Assembly: GCA_050180235.1 (NCBI GenBank)
Contig: JBFXEJ010000146.1
Span: forward strand, 1 to 12,555
Direction of reading: 5' to 3'
DNA from: JAABRU01 sp050180235
Lineage (GTDB): Bacteria; Desulfobacterota; Desulfobacteria; Desulfobacterales; Desulfococcaceae
Length of the DNA: 12,555 bases
A program made the position numbers and the translations under genes. Below are positions 6,837 through 12,555 of the stretch, in pieces. Within the stretch, counting starts at the first letter, position 1, and each line of letters opens with the position of its first letter. The notes under the pieces are model-generated. The model made no database searches. It was not told the origin of the DNA and saw only the letters and a list, made by a program, of their open reading frames with translations.

Positions 6837-8696
6837 ACTCTGATCCTGGGGGGCAGGGTCCGGTTTCCAACTAAACCGGGAGCCGAAAAGAATATCGAAG
6901 TTGAGAATTTTCAGGCCGTTCAGGTAGGGATCTCTGCTCCTGTCATCCAGACTGGCCAGGTTTCCGCCAGAATCCTCCAGAAAACTGCGATGGATAACAG
7001 GATAATGGGTCAGTCCCTGCCGCAGATAGCACAGGAACGGAGGAAGTTTTATCCCCATCTGATGAAGCAGTATGGCCGGAAGATATGCCGGACTTATGCG
7101 GTCGGGAATATCTGACAAATCTGTCAACTCCTTCCGGTTGGACCAGATCAGTCCGGGTACCTGGGATATGAGCACATCCTTTTCCATACCTTCTTTCATA
7201 ATTCCGAGCTGATTGTAAAACGAATAGCTGAAATCGGGCTGATGATCTCCGAAGAAAAGGAAGAGCACCGGTTCTTTCCTCCGGCTCAGGTATTCAGCAA
7301 GCCGGCCAAGCTGCATGTCCGCATCCCTCAAACCGGTCAGGTACGCACCAAGCTGCATACGCAGCCATTCAGGCAGGGAGCTGTTTTCGATCCTGATATC
7401 ATCCGAACCGTAACGTCCCCGAAAATAAGGCCCGTGATTCTGCATGGATACGACATGAATCAGATACGGGCTGTCTGAGGATTCTATCACTTCTATGATT
7501 TTATCCACCAGTGCCTCATCTGAAATGTATATCCCTTTTTTGGCATTTTCGGGAAAACTGTCCAGGCTTATGAACTCCCTGAATCCAAGATTGGGGTAAA
7601 CCGCATTCCGGTTCCAGAACCAGTCGTGAAACGGATGAACCGCAACCGTGCGGTAACCTCTTTCCTGAAGAATCCAGGCCAGCGAAGGCGTTTTCTGGCT
7701 CAGGTAATGATCGAAAGGGATTGCCCCCGCAGGCAGGAATGCATTGGAAAGACCTGTCAGCACTTCAAATTCAACCAGGCTGGTGTTACCGGCAAAGGTT
7801 GGGGAAACAAGATGAAAAACCGGATAGGCTTCCGAAATTTTTTTCAGGTTCTCCAGAGGAATCTTCCATTCCGGGGTTTCAATGCCCTCTCCGTTAAGAT
7901 CGGAAAAGGATTCGCTCATAAATATGACAAGGCTCACCGGTTCCCCTTCAGCACAGTCGTTTCCATCAGGATACTCATTGTGTTCCGTCAGACGGGATAC
8001 CAGATTTTTGTTATATCCGCTGGGCTGGCGAATGATGGCCGGAGAAATGTTCATGGAGAATGCAAGAAAAAAACCGTTTGAACTGTAGTTCTGGTTCTGA
8101 TCCCATACCATATTTCTGATATTGAGTGTATTGCCGGGACCTGTTTTGTCCCATGCAAAAAGCCCTGCCGCGATCAGCGATAAAACCAGGGCGGAAAACC
8201 GCGTTCCCATGCCTAATCTCCTGCGGTCACGTCTGATGGCATAAATGAACACAATCGCCACCAAAATCCCGGATATCACCAGGATGGAAAAAAATTTTCC
8301 GGAGAAAACCGCTTCACCAAGTGCAAGCATCTGACCGGAATAAAGAAAATCCCATGCAAAAAGAGGCGTGTGCAGCACATGGATTTTCAGGGCATTGACT
8401 GCTGCAGTGAGAAGGATGAAAAAAGACCCGAGCGCTACGCCCGGAATCATCCGGCCGGTGAGGGCCACCGTCATTGTCAGAAAACAGGAGACCAGCACGG
8501 CATTCAGAGCAAAGGGCAGGGGGCTGCCGGCAATCCAAAGCGATACCTGGCTGATGCTCCCCCGTGCAAGTGTTTCCACAGCGAAAACACAAACAATGGC
8601 AGAGGTTAAAAAAAACAGGATATTGACCCGCATATCCGGATGCTGTCTGTCTGGTGCGGATCCTTTGGGGACCGCGTGCTGTTTATCTTTAAACAT
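6834..8696 (-). CDS. Second LtaS/MdoB-type phosphoglycerol transferase
   Basis: 620 residues. Five membrane segments (about 24-42, 52-78, 82-101, 137-154, 166-181) are followed by a periplasmic sulfatase-fold domain from about 253. Catalytic residues visible: Glu262 in MSESFSD, nucleophile Thr305 in GNTSLVEFEVLTG, His421 in MQNHGPY, and Asp484-His485 in FFGDHQPDF. All belong to the LtaS/OpgB signature. It differs strongly from the protein at 4674-6392, so the two are not a recent duplication. The ATG at 8696 has only a distant ribosome-like GCGAGG; Met22 is an alternative start without a better site. It converges on the 4674 gene, and its closest strong promoter candidate is the sigma-54 site at 9246-9261. 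Proposed role: adding phosphoglycerol, or a related group, to a periplasmic or cell-surface glycan. The acceptor is unknown; the beta-glucan from the neighbouring synthase is an inference from context. Confidence 0.82.
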   Translation of the reverse strand: MFKDKQHAVPKGSAPDRQHPDMRVNILFFLTSAIVCVFAVETLARGSISQVSLWIAGSPLPFALNAVLVSCFLTMTVALTGRMIPGVALGSFFILLTAAVNALKIHVLHTPLFAWDFLYSGQMLALGEAVFSGKFFSILVISGILVAIVFIYAIRRDRRRLGMGTRFSALVLSLIAAGLFAWDKTGPGNTLNIRNMVWDQNQNYSSNGFFLAFSMNISPAIIRQPSGYNKNLVSRLTEHNEYPDGNDCAEGEPVSLVIFMSESFSDLNGEGIETPEWKIPLENLKKISEAYPVFHLVSPTFAGNTSLVEFEVLTGLSNAFLPAGAIPFDHYLSQKTPSLAWILQERGYRTVAVHPFHDWFWNRNAVYPNLGFREFISLDSFPENAKKGIYISDEALVDKIIEVIESSDSPYLIHVVSMQNHGPYFRGRYGSDDIRIENSSLPEWLRMQLGAYLTGLRDADMQLGRLAEYLSRRKEPVLFLFFGDHQPDFSYSFYNQLGIMKEGMEKDVLISQVPGLIWSNRKELTDLSDIPDRISPAYLPAILLHQMGIKLPPFLCYLRQGLTHYPVIHRSFLEDSGGNLASLDDRSRDPYLNGLKILNFDILFGSRFSWKPDPAPQDQS

Positions 8697-8878
8697 AAAT
8701 CAATTTTTTCCTCGCTGAATTCATCTTTTTTGTCCGTACCCATCCGGACATATCATTTGAATTTTAAAATAAATCAGGTTGTTAAAATGGAATATCCGGG
8801 CATGCTCCCGGTTCATCCCTGTCAATTCCGCTGTAATTCGGAACAATATCCGAAATCAGCAGGTTCTTTGTTCGGCTC

Positions 8879-8979
8879 TTCAATGAATTTTGCGGAAATT
8901 TTTTCTGAATGTCTGCTTTCACATACATGATGTGATTGCAGCAAAAGCAGGCATCTGAAATTCCGCAAAACATATTGAA
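8879..8979. repeat. 101-bp imperfect palindromic element
   Basis: TTCAAT (8879-8884) pairs with ATTGAA (8974-8979), TTTTGCGGAA (8888-8897) with TTCCGCAAAA (8961-8970), and ATGTCTGCTTT near 8909-8919 with AAAGCAGGCAT near 8943-8953. The gap regions are unequal. The loop contains the small palindrome CACATACATGATGTG. It lies in the leader expected from the sigma-54 site at 9246. The flanks 8697-8878 and 8980-9145 contain no gene; small hairpins occur at 8728-8748 (TGTCCG/CGGACA) and 8796-8811 (CCGGG/CCCGG). Confidence 0.6.
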
Positions 8980-9145
8980 AAATCTTTTATTTTAATCGCC
9001 TGCCAGGGTCAAGTCAAGTCAATTGAAGGTATGATTCGAACCGGGGGACACGGGATTCGGGCTGATTGTGGTTATAAAACATCGTTATATATCATTATTT
9101 GAAATTATTGCCGATCTGACGATGATTATCTCATAGAAACTGTTT

Positions 9146-9286
9146 TATACTGCTCCTGTTTTGCTTTTCTTTGGTATCATTTCTGCCTGACAGTCCGGCC
9201 TGAAAAACACAGCGGACATTCTGAAAAGACCTTCTTTGGTGCATATGCAATTTACGTGCCATAAAAAACCGAAACAGGAGCAGTAT
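9146..9286. repeat. 141-bp miniature element with 15-bp perfect inverted ends
   Basis: ATACTGCTCCTGTTT (9146-9160) is perfectly inverted at 9272-9286, and partial complementarity continues about 20 bp inward on each side. There is no reading frame of note. Its right half contains the sigma-54 consensus at 9246-9261. Confidence 0.7.
9246..9261 (-). promoter_or_regulatory. Sigma-54 promoter pointing to the 6834-8696 gene
   Basis: Minus strand: TGGCACGTAAATTGCA, matching TGGCACG-N4-TTGCA completely; the -24 GG and -12 GC are ten bases apart. A start at about 9236 would give a leader of roughly 540 nt to the ATG at 8696. No activator site is evident upstream. It lies within a repetitive element, so copies elsewhere in the genome may carry the same promoter. 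Confidence 0.55.
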
Positions 9287-9307
9287 CATGGCAGTTCAAT
9301 TCCAAAT

Positions 9308-9445
9308 AACTCAGGTTGCCAGTTATAAAGAGGTTTAATTTTTTGAAATATTGTCAAAACAAAAGGTTATAAATTTTACCTGTTTTCTGCATAAAAATCT
9401 GCCTCCTGAAACCGTTACGATTTTTTGTAACTGGCAACCTGGGTT
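9308..9445. repeat. 138-bp element with inverted ends
   Basis: AACTCAGGTTGCCAGTTA (9308-9325) is inverted at 9428-9445 (17 of 18 bases; the inner 14 are perfect). The interior is AT-rich without a credible gene. It follows the preceding element after only 21 bp. Confidence 0.7.
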
Positions 9446-9452
9446 AATGATA

Positions 9453-9521
9453 CAGCCACGAATTGCACCAATTGCACGAATTATGGTTTGCAATTCGTGC
9501 AGATTCGTGTCATTCGCGGCA
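9453..9521. repeat. CACGAAT-family palindromic repeat (short copy)
   Basis: CAGCCACGAAT (9453-9463) is mirrored by ATTCGCGGCAG (9512-9522 region), and TGCACGAATT (9473-9482) is perfectly inverted as AATTCGTGCA (9492-9501). It is the same family as the outer arms at 11498-11665. It sits just after the helicase gene's stop codon. Confidence 0.6.
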
Positions 9522-9565
9522 GATTTAAATTATGTTAAGGAGGATTCGGTCTGCTGACTTACGTC

Positions 9566-11416
9566 TCAGTCCATAGCATCCTCAATTTCATCAATAAACC
9601 GGCTTTTGCGGTTGAAATTTCCTTTTCGCATCTGTGCATGGGTAAGGTACAGATATTTCTCGCTCCGGGTCATGGAAACATACATCAGTCGACGCTCTTC
9701 CTCCAGATCGCTTTCCTTTTCCAAAGACCGCCAGTGGGGAAAGAGCTGCTCTTCGCAGGCTGCCACAAAAACTACATGATATTCCAGCCCTTTGGAAGCA
9801 TGGACAGTGGAAAGGTTCACGGCTGCGGAACTCGGCCCGTCCTCTTCTTTGTCTTCGCGCACCAGATTGGCTTCTTCCAGATAATCCGCAATGTTTGTAT
9901 GCGCCGCGGCTGACCACAGAAGCTGCTCCACGTTTTCCTCACGGGAGATCAGATCATTCTCATTTTCCGAATATCCTTTCATGTATTCCCGGTATCCGGT
10001 GCGCTGCAGCACTTCCCTGATCGCTTTGTCCGGCTTCATTTCCTTTATATTATCAAGCAGTCCGAGCAAATCCTTTATGGCATTGTAGAGTTTCGGGGTC
10101 AGGATTTTTTCTCCCAGGGCTTTGCGAGCGGCCATCTGCAGGCTCATATCCGAAGTCCTGAGACCGTTGATTTTTTTGATCGTACCAGGGCCAATACCCC
10201 GTTTGGGAACATTGACAACCCGATCAAAGGCCGCGTCATCGCGGGGAAATACCGCAGCAGTCAGATAACAGTTGAGATCCAGAATTTCCCGGCGTTCAAA
10301 AAATCCCCTGCCGCCCAGCATCCGGTAGGGAATGCCCAAATAACGGAATGCCTGTTCAAAGGCCAGAGAGCAGAATTTGGTGCGGTACAGTATTGCCATG
10401 CGGGAAAGGGAAATGCCGGTTTCGCTCAGGGATTTGATTTTTCTGCCCACCCACCGGGCCTCGTCCTCATCACTGAAAAAATCATGGATTTCAATCAGAC
10501 CACCCCGGATTTCCGAATAACATTCCTTTTCCATTCTGTGCCGGTTGTGGGAAATCAGATCATTTGCCAGCCGCACGATTTCATGCGCGGAGCGGAAATT
10601 GCGCTCCAGCCGGAAAATCTTTGCCTTTTTGTATTTTTTTTCAAAAGAAAGAAAATGATCCACATTGCTCATGCGGAAGGAATACACGCTCTGCCAGTCA
10701 TCTCCGACCGCAAACAGATTGCCGTTGGACAGGATCAGCCGGGTGATTTCCTCATTGATATTGTTGGTGTCCTGATATTCATCACAAAGAATATACTGAA
10801 AATAATCCCGGTACTGTTTGCGCACCTCCGGGAAATCCCGCAGCAGATTGCGGGTCAGGAGCAGAATATTGTCAAAATCCACAGCGTTTCCGGTTTTCAG
10901 GGCTTCCTCATAGAGTTTGTAAACCTCGCTGACACGTATCCGGGAAAAATAGGGTTTCTGCTGAAAATACGCGTCCGGATCTCCGAAATTCTTGGCGTTG
11001 GAGATTTGGGACTGCACGCCCCGGACATGCTTTTTGTCAAAATTCAGGCGTCCCACCACAATTTCTGTCAGCAGTTTAAGCTGCTGGTAATCCCCGTAAA
11101 TCTGAATGGGATAAGTGAAACCCAGAAGATGGCCGTGAGATTTCAGGATTCTCAGGCAGGCCGAATGATAGGTTCGCACCCAGGGAAACTGATCTTCGGG
11201 CATTCCGGTCTGGGATATAAGACGCCGTTTCATTTCCTCAGCGGCCTTGTTGGTAAAGGTGATGGCAAGAATGCGCCGGGGATCATATCCTTTGCGGATC
11301 AGATGCGCGATCTTGGCTGTCAGGGTGCGGGTTTTGCCTGATCCCGCGCCTGCCACCACAAGGGTGGGGGTTCCGATATATTCCACAGCGTCCTGCTGCT
11401 GGGCTGATAATTCCAT
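9566..11416 (-). CDS. UvrD/Rep/PcrA-like superfamily 1 DNA helicase
   Basis: 616 residues, an ATP-driven 3'-5' DNA helicase of the UvrD/Rep group acting in repair or replication restart. Motifs in order: Q-motif region LSAQQQDAV (3-11), Walker A AGAGSGKT (22-29, Lys28), Ia ITFTNKAAEEM (52-62), II DEYQD (212-216), III GDDWQSVYSFR (238-248), IV LERNFRS (270-276), V NLSTVHASKGLEY (534-546), VI EERRLMYVSMTRSEKY (573-588). It ends soon after motif VI, without the roughly 60-100-residue tail of UvrD and PcrA. Trp241 replaces the usual Asp in GDDDQSIY; GDDWQ also occurs in helicase IV-type proteins. AAAGGA lies about 10 nt before the ATG at 11416. Transcription appears to be monocistronic. A degraded copy of its last codons lies at 686-1056. 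Exact subfamily and role are not resolved. Confidence 0.88.
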   Translation of the reverse strand: MELSAQQQDAVEYIGTPTLVVAGAGSGKTRTLTAKIAHLIRKGYDPRRILAITFTNKAAEEMKRRLISQTGMPEDQFPWVRTYHSACLRILKSHGHLLGFTYPIQIYGDYQQLKLLTEIVVGRLNFDKKHVRGVQSQISNAKNFGDPDAYFQQKPYFSRIRVSEVYKLYEEALKTGNAVDFDNILLLTRNLLRDFPEVRKQYRDYFQYILCDEYQDTNNINEEITRLILSNGNLFAVGDDWQSVYSFRMSNVDHFLSFEKKYKKAKIFRLERNFRSAHEIVRLANDLISHNRHRMEKECYSEIRGGLIEIHDFFSDEDEARWVGRKIKSLSETGISLSRMAILYRTKFCSLAFEQAFRYLGIPYRMLGGRGFFERREILDLNCYLTAAVFPRDDAAFDRVVNVPKRGIGPGTIKKINGLRTSDMSLQMAARKALGEKILTPKLYNAIKDLLGLLDNIKEMKPDKAIREVLQRTGYREYMKGYSENENDLISREENVEQLLWSAAAHTNIADYLEEANLVREDKEEDGPSSAAVNLSTVHASKGLEYHVVFVAACEEQLFPHWRSLEKESDLEEERRLMYVSMTRSEKYLYLTHAQMRKGNFNRKSRFIDEIEDAMD

Positions 11417-11497
11417 AGTATCTGTATTCCTTTGATAATCATGATGTTAATCTGAAAAAAAATTGATTCTTCAGGGATTTTTGCGGAAATGCTTTTT

Positions 11498-11665
11498 TCA
11501 GCCACGAATTGCACGAATAAACACGAATTGGGAGTTACGCAGTTGACCGGATAAACCCTGAGGGTTTTCAAAACCCTCAGGGTTTCAGGACTGATTTTTT
11601 TATCAACTGCGTAACACCTATCAAATTATGAAACTTCGTGAAAATTCGTGTTTATTCGTGGCTGA
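11498..11665. repeat. 168-bp element made of three nested palindromes
   Basis: Outer level: TCAGCCACGAAT (11498-11509) with ATTCGTGGCTGA (11654-11665), plus CACGAATAAACACGAATT (11512-11529) perfectly inverted at 11643-11660. Middle level: GTTACGCAGTTGA (11534-11546) perfectly inverted at 11603-11615. Inner level: AAACCCTGAGGGTTT (11553-11567) perfectly inverted at 11571-11585 with a 3-nt loop. No gene is present. The arrangement suggests that one palindromic element inserted into the loop of another. 11417-11497 holds only the helicase ribosome site and AT-rich DNA. Confidence 0.8.
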
Positions 11666-11699
11666 AATAATATCGGCTCCGCAAAAAATCTGCTGCCAT

Positions 11700-12129
11700 T
11701 CAGATTTCCTGAAGCAATCGAAAATATTCATCCCGGCTCATTCCGGCTGTACGCATATTGTTTTTGATAATATCCGCATCAATTTCATCATACTCAGGTA
11801 TCACAACCGCCCGTCCCGCATTCGGACAGGTCATAATGTGATGTGATCCCTTTTTGCGTTTATACCGGCATCCGAACAGTGCAAAAATCGGTAGTGGCTC
11901 TGCACGAACTGATTAAAATTTAACTGTCTTATATTATTATGTTTTCAGAAAATACTGATTTTTGTTTATACATAATAAATACAGATAGTTATACGATACA
12001 TCCATGATACTGCTTATACTGATTATAAATAATATATTGATTTATATATTAAAAAAATCAGCATGAAAAGTCCCACTACCCAAAAATCTGAATCAGGGTT
12101 TTCCAGTTTACCGGTGTTATTTTCGGCAT
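11700..12129 (-). pseudogene. hicA: hicA toxin gene split by a miniature insertion element
   Basis: The 5' piece (12129-12081) encodes MPKITPVNWKTLIQIF. The 3' piece (11881-11700) encodes ALFGCRYKRKKGSHHIM, then the conserved VVIPEYDEI and IIKNNMRTAGMSRDEYFRLL, ending TGA. Removing the 191-bp element and one copy of its 8-bp duplication joins them in frame to a 76-residue protein, the normal size for HicA mRNA interferases, with the catalytic-type histidine in GSHHI. HicA is a double-stranded-RNA-binding-fold ribonuclease toxin neutralised by HicB. The ATG lies 3 nt after the hicB stop (hicB-hicA order). As it stands, the frame ends at a TAG formed by the insertion, so no toxin can be made. 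Confidence 0.85.
11890..12080. mobile_element. 191-bp IS1-type miniature element with 8-bp target duplication
   Basis: The terminal inverted repeat begins GGTAGTGG at both ends (11890-11897 and 12073-12080 inverted). CAAAAATC occurs on both sides (11882-11889 and 12081-12088), an exact 8-bp duplication of hicA sequence. The interior is very AT-rich with no frame. Its right end reads GGTAGTGGGA, close to GGTAGTGGGT at the end of the IS1-family element at 12429. The 8-bp duplication is in the range made by IS1-family elements. Confidence 0.8.
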
Positions 12130-12132
12130 GAT

Positions 12133-12402
12133 TCATATACCCTGCAATGAACAGGTTTCCGAAACCAGCATCCTGTCCGGAATCATTAACAGTCTGTCTT
12201 TTTTTTCATATCCGCATTCATAGAGATAATCATCCAATGTTCCGTTTTCTCTCATTTCCTCAAACTGAATTTCAATCACTTCCAGCAGGTTGTGTTTTGC
12301 TTCGGCCTGATCTCTGCCCTGAGAGATGAAATCCAGTTCCGGGCATCGGGCAACAAACTACCGGCCTTTTTTCCGAATTTTAATGGTAATATCAAGTTTC
12401 AT
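12133..12402 (-). pseudogene. hicB: hicB antitoxin gene with an amber codon at position 15
   Basis: The ATG at 12402-12400 follows TGGAGA (8 nt). The frame runs MKLDITIKIRKKGR, then TAG, then FVARCPELDFISQGRDQAEA and IEIQFEEMRENG, ending TGA at 12135-12133 (89 positions). The stretch after the amber codon has the HicB core [YFW]xVxCPELxxxSQGxxxxEA; at the amber position HicB proteins commonly have an aromatic residue, so a single change from TGG or TAT/TAC is plausible. HicB binds and inhibits HicA and represses the operon. The IS1-type end lies 26 bp upstream and probably removed the native promoter. Pyrrolysine insertion cannot be excluded from sequence alone but is unlikely given the dead toxin. 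Confidence 0.8.
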
Positions 12403-12428
12403 TTTGAATCTCCATTGCAAAAAAATTC

Positions 12429-12555
12429 GGTAGTGGGTCAAATTGGTTGATTATGTGCTGTCCGAATAAAGACCACTCTTAAAATAATAACGGTTGATAT
12501 ACATTCCGATAACATTGTCGTGTATTTTTTCGTTCTTTGAAAAACAGATTGTCTT
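12429..12555 (-). mobile_element. End of an IS1-family insertion sequence (continues beyond window)
   Basis: The terminus is set at 12429, where GGTAGTGGGTCAAATTGG begins; it shares nine terminal bases with one end of the 191-bp element in hicA. The transposase stop codon is 22 bp inside. The possible target duplication is AAAAATTC (12421-12428), whose other copy is outside the window. Confidence 0.7.
12451..12555 (-). CDS. IS1-family transposase, C-terminal 34 residues (cut by window edge)
   Basis: The minus-strand frame from the right edge reads KTICFSKNEKIHDNVIGMYI, then NRYYFKSG and a stop at 12453-12451. This matches the end of IS1 InsB-type transposases (F-S-K-S-x-x-x-H-D-x-V-I-G-x-Y-L-N-x-x-x-Y). 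It is DDE-class, normally produced by frameshift fusion with InsA or as a single frame. The catalytic residues lie outside the window. The gene reads toward hicB. Confidence 0.75.
   Translation of the reverse strand, partial: KTICFSKNEKIHDNVIGMYINRYYFKSGLYSDST

Noticed and set aside
7626..8081. 151-codon plus-strand frame
   Set aside because: Antisense to the catalytic domain of the minus-strand phosphoglycerol transferase.
9034..9060. TTCGAACC, resembling a tRNA T-loop
   Set aside because: No T-stem pairing and no acceptor or anticodon arms around it on either strand.
10484..11341. 285-codon plus-strand open frame
   Set aside because: Lies fully antisense to the helicase, whose motifs are all present; its translation shows no family features.

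Overview
The window looks like a repeat-rich accessory stretch of a Desulfobacterota (sulfate-reducer type) chromosome. This rests on moderate GC, several families of long palindromic repeats of the kind I associate with large Desulfobacterales genomes such as Desulfonema, sigma-54 type promoters, and the protein styles. The taxon is inference only. Four full-length genes are present: an NdvB-type GH17-GT2 beta-1,3-glucan synthase (1693-4329, +), two LtaS/MdoB-type phosphoglycerol transferases (4674-6392, +; 6834-8696, -), and a compact UvrD/Rep-like helicase (9566-11416, -). Everything else is gene remnants, insertion elements, palindromic repeats and regulatory DNA. No tRNA, rRNA or CRISPR was seen.

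Left part (1-1690): a graveyard. The 5' end of an IS630-type transposase enters from the left edge and abuts the C-terminal piece of a chaperone-usher outer-membrane usher (95-622). Next comes a second, decayed copy of the 3' end of the helicase gene found intact at 9566. It is split by a 275-bp element (735-1009) that duplicated a TA. Then comes the DNA-binding tail of an AraC-family regulator (1090-1278, -). Between this and the glucan synthase lie 2.8 copies of a 21-bp repeat (1411-1470), a perfect sigma-54 promoter (1541-1557) and a leader with several hairpins.

Centre (1693-8696): a predicted glycan locus. The membrane synthase would polymerise UDP-glucose into beta-1,3-glucan and remodel or cyclise it with its periplasmic GH17 domain. 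The two phosphatidylglycerol-dependent transferases could decorate the product with phosphoglycerol in the periplasm. The two transferase genes are convergent and are separated by three consecutive palindromic elements. A second perfect sigma-54 promoter points toward the 6834-8696 gene and lies inside a palindromic element at 9146-9286, so shared nitrogen/sigma-54-type control of the locus is possible.

Right part (9300-12555): more palindromic elements, the helicase, a three-level nested palindrome (11498-11665), and a dead hicBA toxin-antitoxin pair. The toxin gene is split by a 191-bp IS1-type miniature element with a perfect 8-bp target duplication; removing it restores a 76-residue HicA. 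The antitoxin gene has an amber codon. The end of an IS1-family element with its transposase C-terminus (12429-12555) sits just upstream of hicB and carries the same terminal sequence, so it could be of the parent family of the miniature element.
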